Source of the DNA: Caulobacter segnis
Lineage (GTDB): Bacteria; Pseudomonadota; Alphaproteobacteria; Caulobacterales; Caulobacteraceae
Direction: 5' to 3'
DNA length: 64,000 bases
NCBI RefSeq assembly: GCF_019931575.1
Contig: NZ_CP082923.1
Span: 2,666,001 to 2,730,000 of the forward strand
A program made the translations under genes and the position numbers. The notes under the pieces were generated by a model. The model was not told the DNA's origin, ran no database searches, and saw nothing but the letters and a program-made list of their open reading frames with translations. Of the stretch, positions 35,691 through 45,287 are shown in pieces (the first letter of the stretch is position 1; every line of letters starts with the position of its first letter).

Positions 35691-36275
35691 ATGAAAGTCA
35701 TTCTGCTCGAACGCGTCGAAGGCACCGGCGTCCTGGGTGACGAAGTCACCGTGAAGGACGGCTTCGCCCGTAACTACCTGCTGCCCCGCGGCAAGGCCCT
35801 GCGCGCCACCAAGGCGAACCTGGCCACCTTCGACGCTCAGCGCGCTGAGATCGAAGCCCGCAACGTGAAGAACCGCGAATCGGCCGCCAAGAACGGCGAA
35901 GCGCTGGACGGCACGCAATACGTCCTGATCCGTCAGGCTGGCGAAAGCGGCCAGCTGTACGGTTCGGTCGCGGGCCGCGACGTCGCCGACGCCATCAAGG
36001 CTGAAGGCGGCAAGGTCGACCGCTCGATGGTCGTGCTGGACAAGCCGATCAAGACGCTGGGCGTCCACGAAGTGAAGGTGAAGCTGCACGCCGAAGTGAC
36101 CATCACGGTCACCCTGAACATCGCGCGCAGCCAGGACGAAGCCGAGCGCCAGGCGCGCGGCGAAAACGTGATCAACTCGCAATTCGAGGAAGATCGCGCG
36201 GCCGAAGCCGAAGCCGCCCAAGACATGGCGGAAGGCGGCGCCGGCTCGTTCGAAGGCGACCACTACGAAGCCTAA
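35691..36275 (+). CDS. rplI: 50S ribosomal protein L9
   Basis: A 194-residue two-domain protein. The N-terminal rRNA-binding domain (MKVILLERVEGTGVLGDEV, then VKDGFARNYLLPRGKAL) joins through a long helix to the C-terminal domain (KLHAEVTITVTLNIA). The C-terminal acidic extension of about 45 residues (EDRAAEAEAAQDMAEGG) exceeds the E. coli length and is common in the group. The gene ends the operon, with a strong terminator at 36306-36337. Confidence 0.98.
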   Translation: MKVILLERVEGTGVLGDEVTVKDGFARNYLLPRGKALRATKANLATFDAQRAEIEARNVKNRESAAKNGEALDGTQYVLIRQAGESGQLYGSVAGRDVADAIKAEGGKVDRSMVVLDKPIKTLGVHEVKVKLHAEVTITVTLNIARSQDEAERQARGENVINSQFEEDRAAEAEAAQDMAEGGAGSFEGDHYEA

Positions 36276-36305
36276 TCTCGTCAGAGATCGGAGCTTTAGA
36301 CAAGA

Positions 36306-36337
36306 AAACGGCGCGGATCACTCCGCGCCGTTTTTTT
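36306..36337 (+). terminator. Rho-independent terminator of rpsF-rpsR-rplI
   Basis: A perfect 12-bp stem (36306-36317 and 36322-36333, loop TCAC) ends in seven T residues. The position 31 bases after rplI fits an operon end. Confidence 0.95.
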
Positions 36338-36384
36338 CTGCACTTTGGCGCAGAAATGCTTAGCTTGTACGCATAATGGCGAAA

Positions 36385-36473
36385 TCCCATGTTCGCGATG
36401 GGGGATGAAAACCCCCGTGGGGGCGCGACGCCGGTCGGCATGACCGTCCCCTGAAAAAGAGAGGGGATATCTC
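36385..36473 (+). promoter_or_regulatory. Structured 5' leader of the TonB receptor gene, candidate RNA switch
   Basis: Between the rplI terminator and the receptor ATG are several short inverted repeats, some mutually exclusive. CCCAT/ATGGG spans 36386-36390 with 36398-36402. GGGGG 36400-36404 can pair with CCCCC 36412-36416, or the same CCCCC can pair with GGGGG 36419-36423. CGGTC/GACCG spans 36432-36446. TCCCC 36447-36451 can pair with GGGGA 36463-36467, which hides the GAGAGGGG ribosome binding site. No cobalamin box or other known riboswitch core is recognised. Confidence 0.45.
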
Positions 36474-38915
36474 ATGCGTTACAGAAGCTTGTTGCTGGCC
36501 GCCGCATCGCTGACGGCCTTCGCCGCCACCGCGCGCGCCCAGACGGCCGCGCCGGCCGCCGAAAACACCAATGTCGAGGAAATCGTCGTCACGGGCACCC
36601 GCACCGCGGGCCGCTCGCGCCTCGACACCCTGGCGCCGGTCGACGTCGTCACCGCCAAGACCCTGCAGCAGCGCGGCAGCACCGAACTGGCCGCCGCCCT
36701 GGCCGCCACTGTTCCGTCCATCAACTTCCCGCGCCCGTCCAACACCGACGGCACGGACTCGGTCCGCCCCGCCGTGCTGCGCGGCCAAGGCCCCGACCAG
36801 ACCTTGGTGCTGGTCAACGGCACCCGCCGCCACGCCACCGCCCTGGTCAATCTGAACGGTTCGGTCGGTCGCGGTTCGGCATCAGTCGACCTGAACGCCA
36901 TCCCGTCGGTCGCGCTGGAGCGCATCGAGGTGCTGCGCGACGGGGCCTCGGCCCAGTACGGCTCGGACGCCATCGCCGGCGTCGTCAACCTGCGCCTGCG
37001 CGAAGCCAGCAGCGGCGGCGGCGTGACGGTGACGACCGGCAAGTACATCACCAGCTTCACGGGCCTGCAGACCGGTCAGAAGCAGAAGCGCCGCGACGGC
37101 CTGACCACGACGGTCTCGGGCTGGCAAGGCCTGAAGCTCGGCTCGGACGGCTTCCTGACGCTGTCGGCCGAGTACCTGGATCGCGACTACACCAACCGCT
37201 CCGACATCGACACCCGCGTCACGCCCCAGCGCGTCACCTCGCGCTTCGGCGATCCCGAGGTCGAGCAGGTCAGCTTCTACGCCAACGCCGGCAAGCCAAT
37301 CGGCGACAATTGGGAAGCCTACGGCTGGTACGGCTATCAGCAGCGCGACGCCGAGGCCTCGGCCACCTATCGCCTGCCGACCGACGCCAGCCAGAACATC
37401 CCCAGCGTCTATCCCAACGGCTACCTGCCGCTGATCACGACCAACACCGAGGACGTGACGGCCGCCGTCGGCCTGCGCGGCGAGTTGGCCGGCTGGAAGC
37501 TCGACACCAACCTGGTTTATGGCAAGAACGACCTCGACTTCGGGGTCAAGAACACCATCAACCCGTCGTACGGCGCGGGCTCGCCGACCAGCTTCAAGGC
37601 CGGCGGCCTGACCTATGATCAGCTGGTGTTCGGCCTGGACGCCAGCCGCGAGTTCGAGGTCGGCCTGGCCGGTCCGCTGAACGTGGCCTGGGGCGTGGAA
37701 GCCCGTCGCGAGACCTATCAGGTCAACGCCGGCGAGGTGGCCTCCTACGCGCGCGGCACGGTCTCGCCGACGCTGTCGTTCGGCTCGCGCGGCTTCACCG
37801 GCTTCACGCCCGGCAACGCCGTCGACGTCGATCGTGACGCCGTGGGCGTCTATCTGGACCTGGAAGGCAAGCTGACCGAGAAGCTGACCGGCTCGGCCGC
37901 CGTCCGCTACGAGGACTATTCGGACTTCGGCACCAACACGAGCTGGAAGCTGGCGGGTCGCTACGACTTCACCGACGCGTTCGCTCTTCGCGGCGCGGTG
38001 TCGACCGGCTTCCGGGCTCCCAGCCTCCAACAGCAGTACTTCACCTCGACCTCGATCCTGTACATCAACCAGACGGTCGGCGGCGTGACGACGGCGGTGC
38101 CGTTCGAGACCGGCACCTATCCGTCGGTCAGCGCGGTCGGCAAGGCCCTGGGCGGCAAGCCGCTGGAGCCGGAGAAGTCCAAGAACTTCTCGCTGGGTGC
38201 GGTCTATCACAAGGGCGCCTTCGAGCTGACGGTCGACGCCTATCGCATCGACGTCGACAACCGCATCGTTCTGACCGAGACCCTGACGGGCAGCGCAACG
38301 GCGGCGGCGGGCACCAACGCGCGGGTGATCTTCGATCTGCTGGCGCCCTATGGCGCCTCGGCGGCCCGCTACTTCACCAACGGCGTCGACACCAAGACCG
38401 TCGGCGTCGACGTGGTGGCCCGCTACCGGATCGTCGACGACCAGGCCGGCACGTTCGACCTGACCGCCGCCGGCAACGTCAACAACTTCGACGTCCGCCG
38501 CACGCCGACCACGACGGTGCTGCCAACCCCGGTGACGCTGTTCGCCCGCCAGGCGACGCTACGCTTTGAGGAAGGCACGCCGGAATGGAAGGTCACGCTG
38601 CAGGGCGACTGGAGCAAGGGTCCGTGGGGCGCGACCCTGCGCACCACGCTCTATGACGACGTCCTGGCGCCCGGCACCGCCGCCGACGGCAGCGGCGACT
38701 GGCGCACGGGCACCCAGGGCATCGTCGACCTGGAGGCCCGCTACCGCTTCGGCCAGCACACCACGGTCTCGGTCGGCGCGGACAACCTGTTCGACCAGTA
38801 TCCCGACCAGGTGCCGCCGAACCTCAACACCAGCGGCGGCAACCCCTGGTCCAGCTTCTCGCCGTTCGGCTTCAACGGCCGCTTCCTCTACGGTCGCCTG
38901 GCGGTCAGCTGGTAG
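36474..38915 (+). CDS. TonB-dependent outer membrane receptor
   Basis: An 813-residue receptor for energised uptake across the outer membrane. A signal peptide (MRYRSLLLAAASLTAFAATARA) precedes a TonB-box-like EEIVVTGTRT. The plug domain (about 45-175) has VLRGQGPDQTLVLVNGTRRH and RIEVLRDGASAQYGSDAIAGVVN. A 22-strand barrel follows, ending in FNGRFLYGRLAVSW with a C-terminal aromatic residue. The ligand is not evident; no transport or degradation genes are beside it. GAGAGGGG eight bases before the ATG is a strong ribosome binding site that the leader could mask. A terminator follows at 38948-38981. Confidence 0.95.
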   Translation: MRYRSLLLAAASLTAFAATARAQTAAPAAENTNVEEIVVTGTRTAGRSRLDTLAPVDVVTAKTLQQRGSTELAAALAATVPSINFPRPSNTDGTDSVRPAVLRGQGPDQTLVLVNGTRRHATALVNLNGSVGRGSASVDLNAIPSVALERIEVLRDGASAQYGSDAIAGVVNLRLREASSGGGVTVTTGKYITSFTGLQTGQKQKRRDGLTTTVSGWQGLKLGSDGFLTLSAEYLDRDYTNRSDIDTRVTPQRVTSRFGDPEVEQVSFYANAGKPIGDNWEAYGWYGYQQRDAEASATYRLPTDASQNIPSVYPNGYLPLITTNTEDVTAAVGLRGELAGWKLDTNLVYGKNDLDFGVKNTINPSYGAGSPTSFKAGGLTYDQLVFGLDASREFEVGLAGPLNVAWGVEARRETYQVNAGEVASYARGTVSPTLSFGSRGFTGFTPGNAVDVDRDAVGVYLDLEGKLTEKLTGSAAVRYEDYSDFGTNTSWKLAGRYDFTDAFALRGAVSTGFRAPSLQQQYFTSTSILYINQTVGGVTTAVPFETGTYPSVSAVGKALGGKPLEPEKSKNFSLGAVYHKGAFELTVDAYRIDVDNRIVLTETLTGSATAAAGTNARVIFDLLAPYGASAARYFTNGVDTKTVGVDVVARYRIVDDQAGTFDLTAAGNVNNFDVRRTPTTTVLPTPVTLFARQATLRFEEGTPEWKVTLQGDWSKGPWGATLRTTLYDDVLAPGTAADGSGDWRTGTQGIVDLEARYRFGQHTTVSVGADNLFDQYPDQVPPNLNTSGGNPWSSFSPFGFNGRFLYGRLAVSW

Positions 38916-38924
38916 TTATCCACA
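38916..38924 (+). promoter_or_regulatory. Perfect DnaA box upstream of dnaB
   Basis: TTATCCACA, the consensus DnaA-binding 9-mer, starts right after the TonB receptor stop and lies about 205 bases before dnaB. A terminator stands between the box and dnaB. A single site may be chance, but DnaA is known to act as a transcription factor in Caulobacter. Confidence 0.4.
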
Positions 38925-38947
38925 GGCTTCACAGGCCGCAAACGTTT

Positions 38948-38981
38948 GGGCGCGGAGAGCGATCTCCGCGCCCTTTCCTTT
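38948..38981 (+). terminator. Rho-independent terminator of the TonB receptor gene
   Basis: A perfect 11-bp stem (38948-38958 and 38963-38973, loop GCGA) followed by TTTCCTTT. It separates the receptor gene from dnaB. The remaining 150 or so bases to dnaB hold no gene and presumably its promoter. Confidence 0.88.
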
Positions 38982-39129
38982 GCCTGCTCACGTCAGAAAC
39001 GGACGCCCCGAAGGGCTCGTGCGCTTGCACTCACAGTCGGTCAAAACATACACAGAACATCCCCGTTCATCTGAGTCGCCGGGCCAACTCGCCCGCGCGT
39101 CCGAACCGTCGTCGCGTTAATTTCCTCCG

Positions 39130-40659
39130 ATGTCCCTCGTTCCCGCGCTCGATCTCGTTCTCCCCGGCCTACCCGAGCCCACGATCAACGTGGCGCCGCA
39201 CAACATGGAAGCCGAGCAGGCGCTGCTCGGGATCCTGCTGTACGACAACGCCGCGTACGAGCGCCTGACCGACAGCCTGCAGGCCCGCTGCTTCTACGAG
39301 CCCTTCCACCAGCGCCTGTTCCAGGCGATCGAGACCCACGTCCGCAAGGGCCAGCTGGCCGAACCGATCCTGCTGGCCGACGAGTTCAAGGCCGACGCCG
39401 CGTTCGAAGAGCTGGGCGGCCTGCGCTACCTGGCCGACCTCGTCGACCGCGCCCCGCCCGCCGCCAACGCCGGCGACTACGCCCGGGTGATCTTCGACCT
39501 CTCCCTGCGTCGCGAGCTGATCCGCATCGGCGGCGACATCGCCACGGCCGCGCAAGGGACCGCCGAGGTCAAGGACGGGGAGAAGAAGACCGCCCGCGAC
39601 CAGATCGAGTCGGCCGAACAGCAGCTGTACAGCCTGGCTGAAAGCGGCACCGCCTCGTCGGGCTTCGTCAGTTTCGGCGACGCCCTGCGCGGCGCGGTCG
39701 AGATGACCGCCGAGGCCTACAGCCGCGAAGGCGGCATGTCGGGCGTCTCGACCGACCTGATCGACCTGGACCAGAAGATCGGCGGCCTGCACCCCTCCGA
39801 CTTGATCGTCCTGGCCGGCCGTCCCTCGATGGGCAAGACGGCCCTGGCGACCAACATCGCCTTCAACATCGCCAAGAAATACGCCTACGAGATCCAGCCC
39901 GACGGCACGAAGAAGACCGTCCAGGGCGGCGTCGTGGCCTTCTACTCGCTGGAAATGAGCGCCGAGCAGCTGGCCCTGCGTATGCTGGCCGACGCCTCGG
40001 GCGTGTCGGGCGACAAGCTGCGGAAGGGCGAGATCGACGCTTCCGAGTTCGGGCGCGTCCGCGACGCGGCCATGGAGCTGCAGGAAGCGCCCCTGTTCAT
40101 CGACGCCACCGGCGGTATCTCGATCGCCAAGCTGACCGCCCGGGCCCGTCGCCTCAAGCGCCAGCACGGCCTGGACCTGGTGGTGGTCGACTACCTGCAG
40201 CTGGTCACCGGCTCGGACCTGTCGTCCAACGCCAGCCGCGTGCAGGAAGTCTCGCAGATCACCATGGGCCTCAAGGCCCTGGCCAAGGAACTGGCCTGCC
40301 CCGTCATCGCCCTCTCGCAGCTGTCGCGTCAGGTCGAACAGCGCGACGACAAGCGGCCTCAGCTCTCCGACCTTCGGGAATCCGGTTCGATCGAACAGGA
40401 CGCCGACATGGTGTGGTTCGTGTACCGCGAGGCCTATTACGTGGGCCGCGCCGAGCCGCGCGAGGGTACGCCCGAGCACCTGACCTGGCAGGAGGAGATG
40501 GACCGCCTGCACGGCCTGGCCGAGGTGATCATCGCCAAGCAGCGTCACGGTCCCATCGGCACCGTGCGCCTGTCGTTCAACAGCGACACCACGCGCTTCG
40601 GCAACCTGGCCCGCGACCACTACTTCGCCCAGGCCCGGAACATCCCGTCGGACGAATAG
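39130..40659 (+). CDS. dnaB: Replicative DNA helicase DnaB
   Basis: The hexameric fork helicase. The 509-residue protein has the N-terminal domain (PHNMEAEQALLGILLYDN, residues about 20-125), a linker, and a RecA-like motor. The motor shows Walker A LAGRPSMGKTALA (about residue 235), VAFYSLEMSAEQLALR, Walker B DLVVVDYLQL and the RESGSIEQDADMVWFVYR block. It has a longer N-terminus (SLVPALDLVLPGLPEP) than E. coli. No intein or frameshift is seen. ATG 39130 lacks a strong ribosome binding site. Confidence 0.97.
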   Translation: MSLVPALDLVLPGLPEPTINVAPHNMEAEQALLGILLYDNAAYERLTDSLQARCFYEPFHQRLFQAIETHVRKGQLAEPILLADEFKADAAFEELGGLRYLADLVDRAPPAANAGDYARVIFDLSLRRELIRIGGDIATAAQGTAEVKDGEKKTARDQIESAEQQLYSLAESGTASSGFVSFGDALRGAVEMTAEAYSREGGMSGVSTDLIDLDQKIGGLHPSDLIVLAGRPSMGKTALATNIAFNIAKKYAYEIQPDGTKKTVQGGVVAFYSLEMSAEQLALRMLADASGVSGDKLRKGEIDASEFGRVRDAAMELQEAPLFIDATGGISIAKLTARARRLKRQHGLDLVVVDYLQLVTGSDLSSNASRVQEVSQITMGLKALAKELACPVIALSQLSRQVEQRDDKRPQLSDLRESGSIEQDADMVWFVYREAYYVGRAEPREGTPEHLTWQEEMDRLHGLAEVIIAKQRHGPIGTVRLSFNSDTTRFGNLARDHYFAQARNIPSDE

Positions 40660-40740
40660 GCCCTTCGGAGGAGGCGGGTTTGACTTCCGCCTCCGCCCCG
40701 CGCCACGGTCGGCGCCTCGCCCTCCTGCCCGACGAGTCGC

Positions 40741-41427
40741 ATGGACTTCAGCCCCCTGCCCACCTCCAGCCTGGTCGGCGCCTTCCTGCTGGCGTTTCCG
40801 GCGCTGTTCTCGATCGTCAATCCGGTCGGAGCGTCGCTGATCTTTCACCAGGCCATGGCCGGACGCTCGCGCGAGGAACGGCGCGGGCTGGCGCGGCGGA
40901 TCGGCTTCTACGCCTTCCTGGTGCTGCTGGGCTCGCTGCTGCTGGGCGGCTACATCCTGAACTTCTTCGGCGTCAGCCTGGGGGCTTTGCGGGTGGCCGG
41001 CGGCCTGGTCGTGGCCATCCGCGCCTGGGGCCTGCTGATGGATCCGCAGCAACACGAGGACCGCAAAACCAGCCAGACCGAGTCCGCCCAGACCCACGAA
41101 GACGTGGCGTTTTTCCCGCTGACCATGCCGTTCACGACCGGACCAGGTTCGATCTCGGTAGCCATCGCCCTCTCCTCTCAGCGCCCGACCGAGGGCGCGG
41201 CGGTGGCGCCGTTCTTCATCGGCGCCAGCCTGGCCGCCGCGCTCGTGGCGGTGATGGTCTGGGTGTTCTACAGCGCCTCGGGCCGGGTCATGCGCCTGTT
41301 GGGTCCTTCCGGCGCCCGGGTGCTGTCGCGGCTGGTCGCCTTCCTGTTGCTGTGCATCGGCGTTCAGATCATCGCCTCGGGCGCGGAGAACCTGGTGGCC
41401 AAGTTCATGGCCTCGCATTCCGGTTAG
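40741..41427 (+). CDS. MarC family integral membrane protein
   Basis: A 228-residue protein with six hydrophobic helices and family signatures: FPALFSIVNPVGASLIFHQ, the GYILNFFGVSLGALRVAGG block and FPLTMPFTTGPGSISVAIA. MarC proteins are inner-membrane proteins of unknown function; the old link to multiple antibiotic resistance is not supported. It follows dnaB by 81 bases, with no clear terminator between. Confidence 0.93.
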   Translation: MDFSPLPTSSLVGAFLLAFPALFSIVNPVGASLIFHQAMAGRSREERRGLARRIGFYAFLVLLGSLLLGGYILNFFGVSLGALRVAGGLVVAIRAWGLLMDPQQHEDRKTSQTESAQTHEDVAFFPLTMPFTTGPGSISVAIALSSQRPTEGAAVAPFFIGASLAAALVAVMVWVFYSASGRVMRLLGPSGARVLSRLVAFLLLCIGVQIIASGAENLVAKFMASHSG

Positions 41428-41466
41428 ACCGTTGAACGGCAAGGCCGCGTCCGCTACGCCGTCCCC

Positions 41467-42546
41467 GTGACCGAAGCCCGCCTGACCCTCGACCTCGACG
41501 CCCTGGCCGCCAACCACGCGGCCTTGCGAAAGCGCGCCGGCGACGCCGAACTGGCGCCGGCGGTCAAGGCCGACGGCTACGGCCTCGGCGCGGCGGACGT
41601 CGCCGACCGGCTGTGGGCCGAGGGCGCGTGCAGCTTCTATGTCGCTCGTCTGTCGGAAGGCGTCGCCCTGCGCCAGGCCTTGGGCGACCGCGACGCGATC
41701 ATCTACGTCCTCGACGGCGCCACGCCCGGCTCCGGCGACACGCTGGAGGGCGCGGGGCTGATTCCGGTGCTCAACAGCCTGCCGCAGATCGAGGCCTGGA
41801 ACGCCCAGGCCCGCTCGGGCCGGCTGAAGGCGGCGCTGCATGTCGACACCGGCATGAACCGCCTGGGCCTGCGCCCGGAGGAGGTGAAGGTGCTGGTCGG
41901 CGCGACCGACCGGCTGAAGCGCCTGGACCTCGATCTCGTCATCAGCCACCTGGCCTGCGCCGACACGCCCGAAAGCCCGATGAGCGCTCGCCAGTTGGAG
42001 CGTTTCGAGGCCGTCACGGCCCTGCTGCCGAACGCCCGGCGCAGCCTGGCCAACTCGGCGGGCCTGTTCCTGGGCGAGGCCTATCGCTTCGACCAGGCCC
42101 GTCCGGGGATCAGCCTCTATGGCGGCGGGCCCGAGGGCGTCCCGCATCCCGAGATCCGCGCCGTCGCCACGGTCGAAGCCCCGATCCTGCAGGTCCGGGT
42201 CGTGCCGCGCGGCGAGAGCGTGGGCTACGGCGCCGGCTGGACCGCGCCCGACACCACCCGCGTGGCCATCGTCGCGGCCGGCTATGCCGACGGCGTGCCG
42301 CGCGCCAGCCATCCGAATGGCCAGGCCTGGTTCGACGGCGCCCGGCGCCGGCTGCTGGGCCGCGTCTCCATGGACCTGCTGGCGATCGACATCACCGACT
42401 GCGACGCCGCGCGTCCCGGCGCCATGGTCGAGCTGTTCGGCCCGAATCTGCCGATCGACGACGCCGCGACCGCCGCCGGCACCTCGGCCTATGAACTGCT
42501 GACCCGTGTCGCGCCGCGCGCCCGCCGCGTGGTGATCGGCCGCTAG
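41467..42546 (+). CDS. alr: Alanine racemase
   Basis: Converts L- to D-alanine for peptidoglycan using pyridoxal phosphate. The 359-residue protein has the PLP Lys34 in [13 protein letters not shown] and the catalytic Tyr of SVGYGAGW (about residue 255). [11 protein letters not shown] and RPGISLYGG are further PLP-site motifs. It starts with GTG at 41467. [12 protein letters not shown] and [13 protein letters not shown] also fit. Its TAG lies in a CTAG shared with the stop of the convergent lipoprotein gene. A dnaB-(marC)-alr order is common in proteobacteria. Confidence 0.96.
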   Translation: MTEARLTLDLDALAANHAALRKRAGDAELAPAVKADGYGLGAADVADRLWAEGACSFYVARLSEGVALRQALGDRDAIIYVLDGATPGSGDTLEGAGLIPVLNSLPQIEAWNAQARSGRLKAALHVDTGMNRLGLRPEEVKVLVGATDRLKRLDLDLVISHLACADTPESPMSARQLERFEAVTALLPNARRSLANSAGLFLGEAYRFDQARPGISLYGGGPEGVPHPEIRAVATVEAPILQVRVVPRGESVGYGAGWTAPDTTRVAIVAAGYADGVPRASHPNGQAWFDGARRRLLGRVSMDLLAIDITDCDAARPGAMVELFGPNLPIDDAATAAGTSAYELLTRVAPRARRVVIGR

Positions 42547-43169
42547 CCCGCCAGGGCCCGCAGCCGCGCGGCGTTGACCGTGTGAACCGCCGCCTTCAGC
42601 ACGTCGACCGTCTCGGCCGAGCCTTCCGCCGAGACCGCGAACCGGTCGGCCGCCACGATGCTGTAGCGCCCCGACTTCGAGGCCGTGTCCCAGGCCTCCG
42701 TGACCAGCCGCCCGCCAGCCGTGGTGATGGTCTCATAGCCGGTCGCCGTGCGTCGCGTGCTCTCCGCGCCCTGGGCGTCGTCCGAGGCGCCGACGCTGCC
42801 GATGGCCCCGAGATCGGTGACCTCCAGCACGAAGGCCGAGGCGCCTTTCACATACTTCGCCCGCGCCTTGGCCATGCCCGGCTCGGGCCCGAGCTCGCTG
42901 GTGACGGGGCCGCGCGCGAACCCGCCGACGCTGGCCGGCAGCAGATCCTTCAGACTAGCGGCCGCCAGGGGGCGCGCGCCCTTCCGCGCCGCCCGCTCGG
43001 CCTGCTCGGAGTCCTTTTCCAGCTGGCGCAGGTCGATCGGCTTGCCGTTGACCTCGACCGGTCCGGAGGACGAACGCTCGCCTTGCCGCCCGCAGCCGAC
43101 CACGACCATCACGACGGCGACAGCCACGCCGCGACGCCAAGTCCTGCTTCCAGCCTCAATCCCTGGCAT
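42543..43169 (-). CDS. Hypothetical lipoprotein
   Basis: A 208-residue protein with an N-terminal basic stretch (RTWRRG), a hydrophobic signal and a lipobox ending VVVGC, so it is likely acylated. The mature part has a charged helix ([20 protein letters not shown]), then a beta-rich domain ([53 protein letters not shown]). No family is recognised. ATG 43169 has AAGGAG nine bases upstream and is preferred to the longer frame to 43292. It is convergent with alr through a shared CTAG and divergent from radA. Confidence 0.78.
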   Translation of the reverse strand: MPGIEAGSRTWRRGVAVAVVMVVVGCGRQGERSSSGPVEVNGKPIDLRQLEKDSEQAERAARKGARPLAAASLKDLLPASVGGFARGPVTSELGPEPGMAKARAKYVKGASAFVLEVTDLGAIGSVGASDDAQGAESTRRTATGYETITTAGGRLVTEAWDTASKSGRYSIVAADRFAVSAEGSAETVDVLKAAVHTVNAARLRALAG

Positions 43170-43290
43170 GAGCCAGCTCCTTCCAGCGCCCTGCCACCCT
43201 AACGCGTGCTGCGCACCTTGGCTGCGTCCGGCTTTGGCGCACCGTCCCGCCAGCCTGTAGACTACCGACATCCGAGAATCAGGAGACCTC

Positions 43291-44669
<1,379 letters not shown>

Positions 44670-44673
<4 letters not shown>

Positions 44674-45287
44674 CGCCTTTCGACATCATCGCCGGCCTCC
44701 TGCTTCTGGTCTCCGGCGTCACCGGCTGGATTCGCGGCGCCTCGCGCGAGCTGACCTCGGCGCTGTCGTTCATCTTCGCCGCCGCCATCGCCCTGTTCGG
44801 CCTGCGGATCAGCGGCCCGGTCTTCCGCAAGCTCATGGACCCTGACTGGGCGGCGACCGGCGCGGCGGTGCTGGTGGTCTTCGTCGTCTTCTTCCTGATC
44901 TTCCGCCTGATCGGCGGCCGCCTGACCGCCAGCCTGCAGCAGAGTTCGGCCGGCATGCTGGACCGCGCGATCGGCGCGACCTTCGGCGCGATCCGCGCCT
45001 GCGTGATCCTGGGCGTCTTCAACCTGCTGCTGCACCTGGCGACGCCGCCGGACCGCATGCCGCACTGGGTCGAGGATTCGCTGTTCTATCCCCTGTCCGA
45101 GGCCAGCGGCGAAGTGCTGAAGGTCTTCGCGCCCAAGGGCAAGGCGCTGGCCGGCAAGCTGGCGCCAGCGATCAAGGACGCCGTTCATGAGGGCGGCGAC
45201 AATACGTCCGGCGAGAAATCGTCCGGAAAAGGCTATGATGAAAACCAGCGTCGACAGCTCGACGACCTGGTGGAGAAATCGCGATGA
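44670..45287 (+). CDS. cvpA: CvpA family membrane protein
   Basis: A 205-residue protein with four helices (FDIIAGLLLLVSGVTGWIRG at the start, then about residues 30-50, 65-85 and 100-125) and a charged C-terminal tail. The GWIRGASRELTSALSF pattern after helix 1 is typical of CvpA, once linked to colicin V production. The adjacency to purF is widely conserved. GTG 44670 overlaps the radA stop; its own stop overlaps the purF ATG (ATGA). Confidence 0.9.

Noticed and set aside
36340..36473. Cobalamin or other known riboswitch before the TonB receptor
   Set aside because: No B12 box or other consensus core could be found by eye; kept only as an unclassified structured leader.
39169..42312. A 1047-codon open frame on the minus strand
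   Set aside because: Antisense to dnaB, marC and alr; the product is a Gly/Gln/Arg/Ala-rich shadow with no domain.
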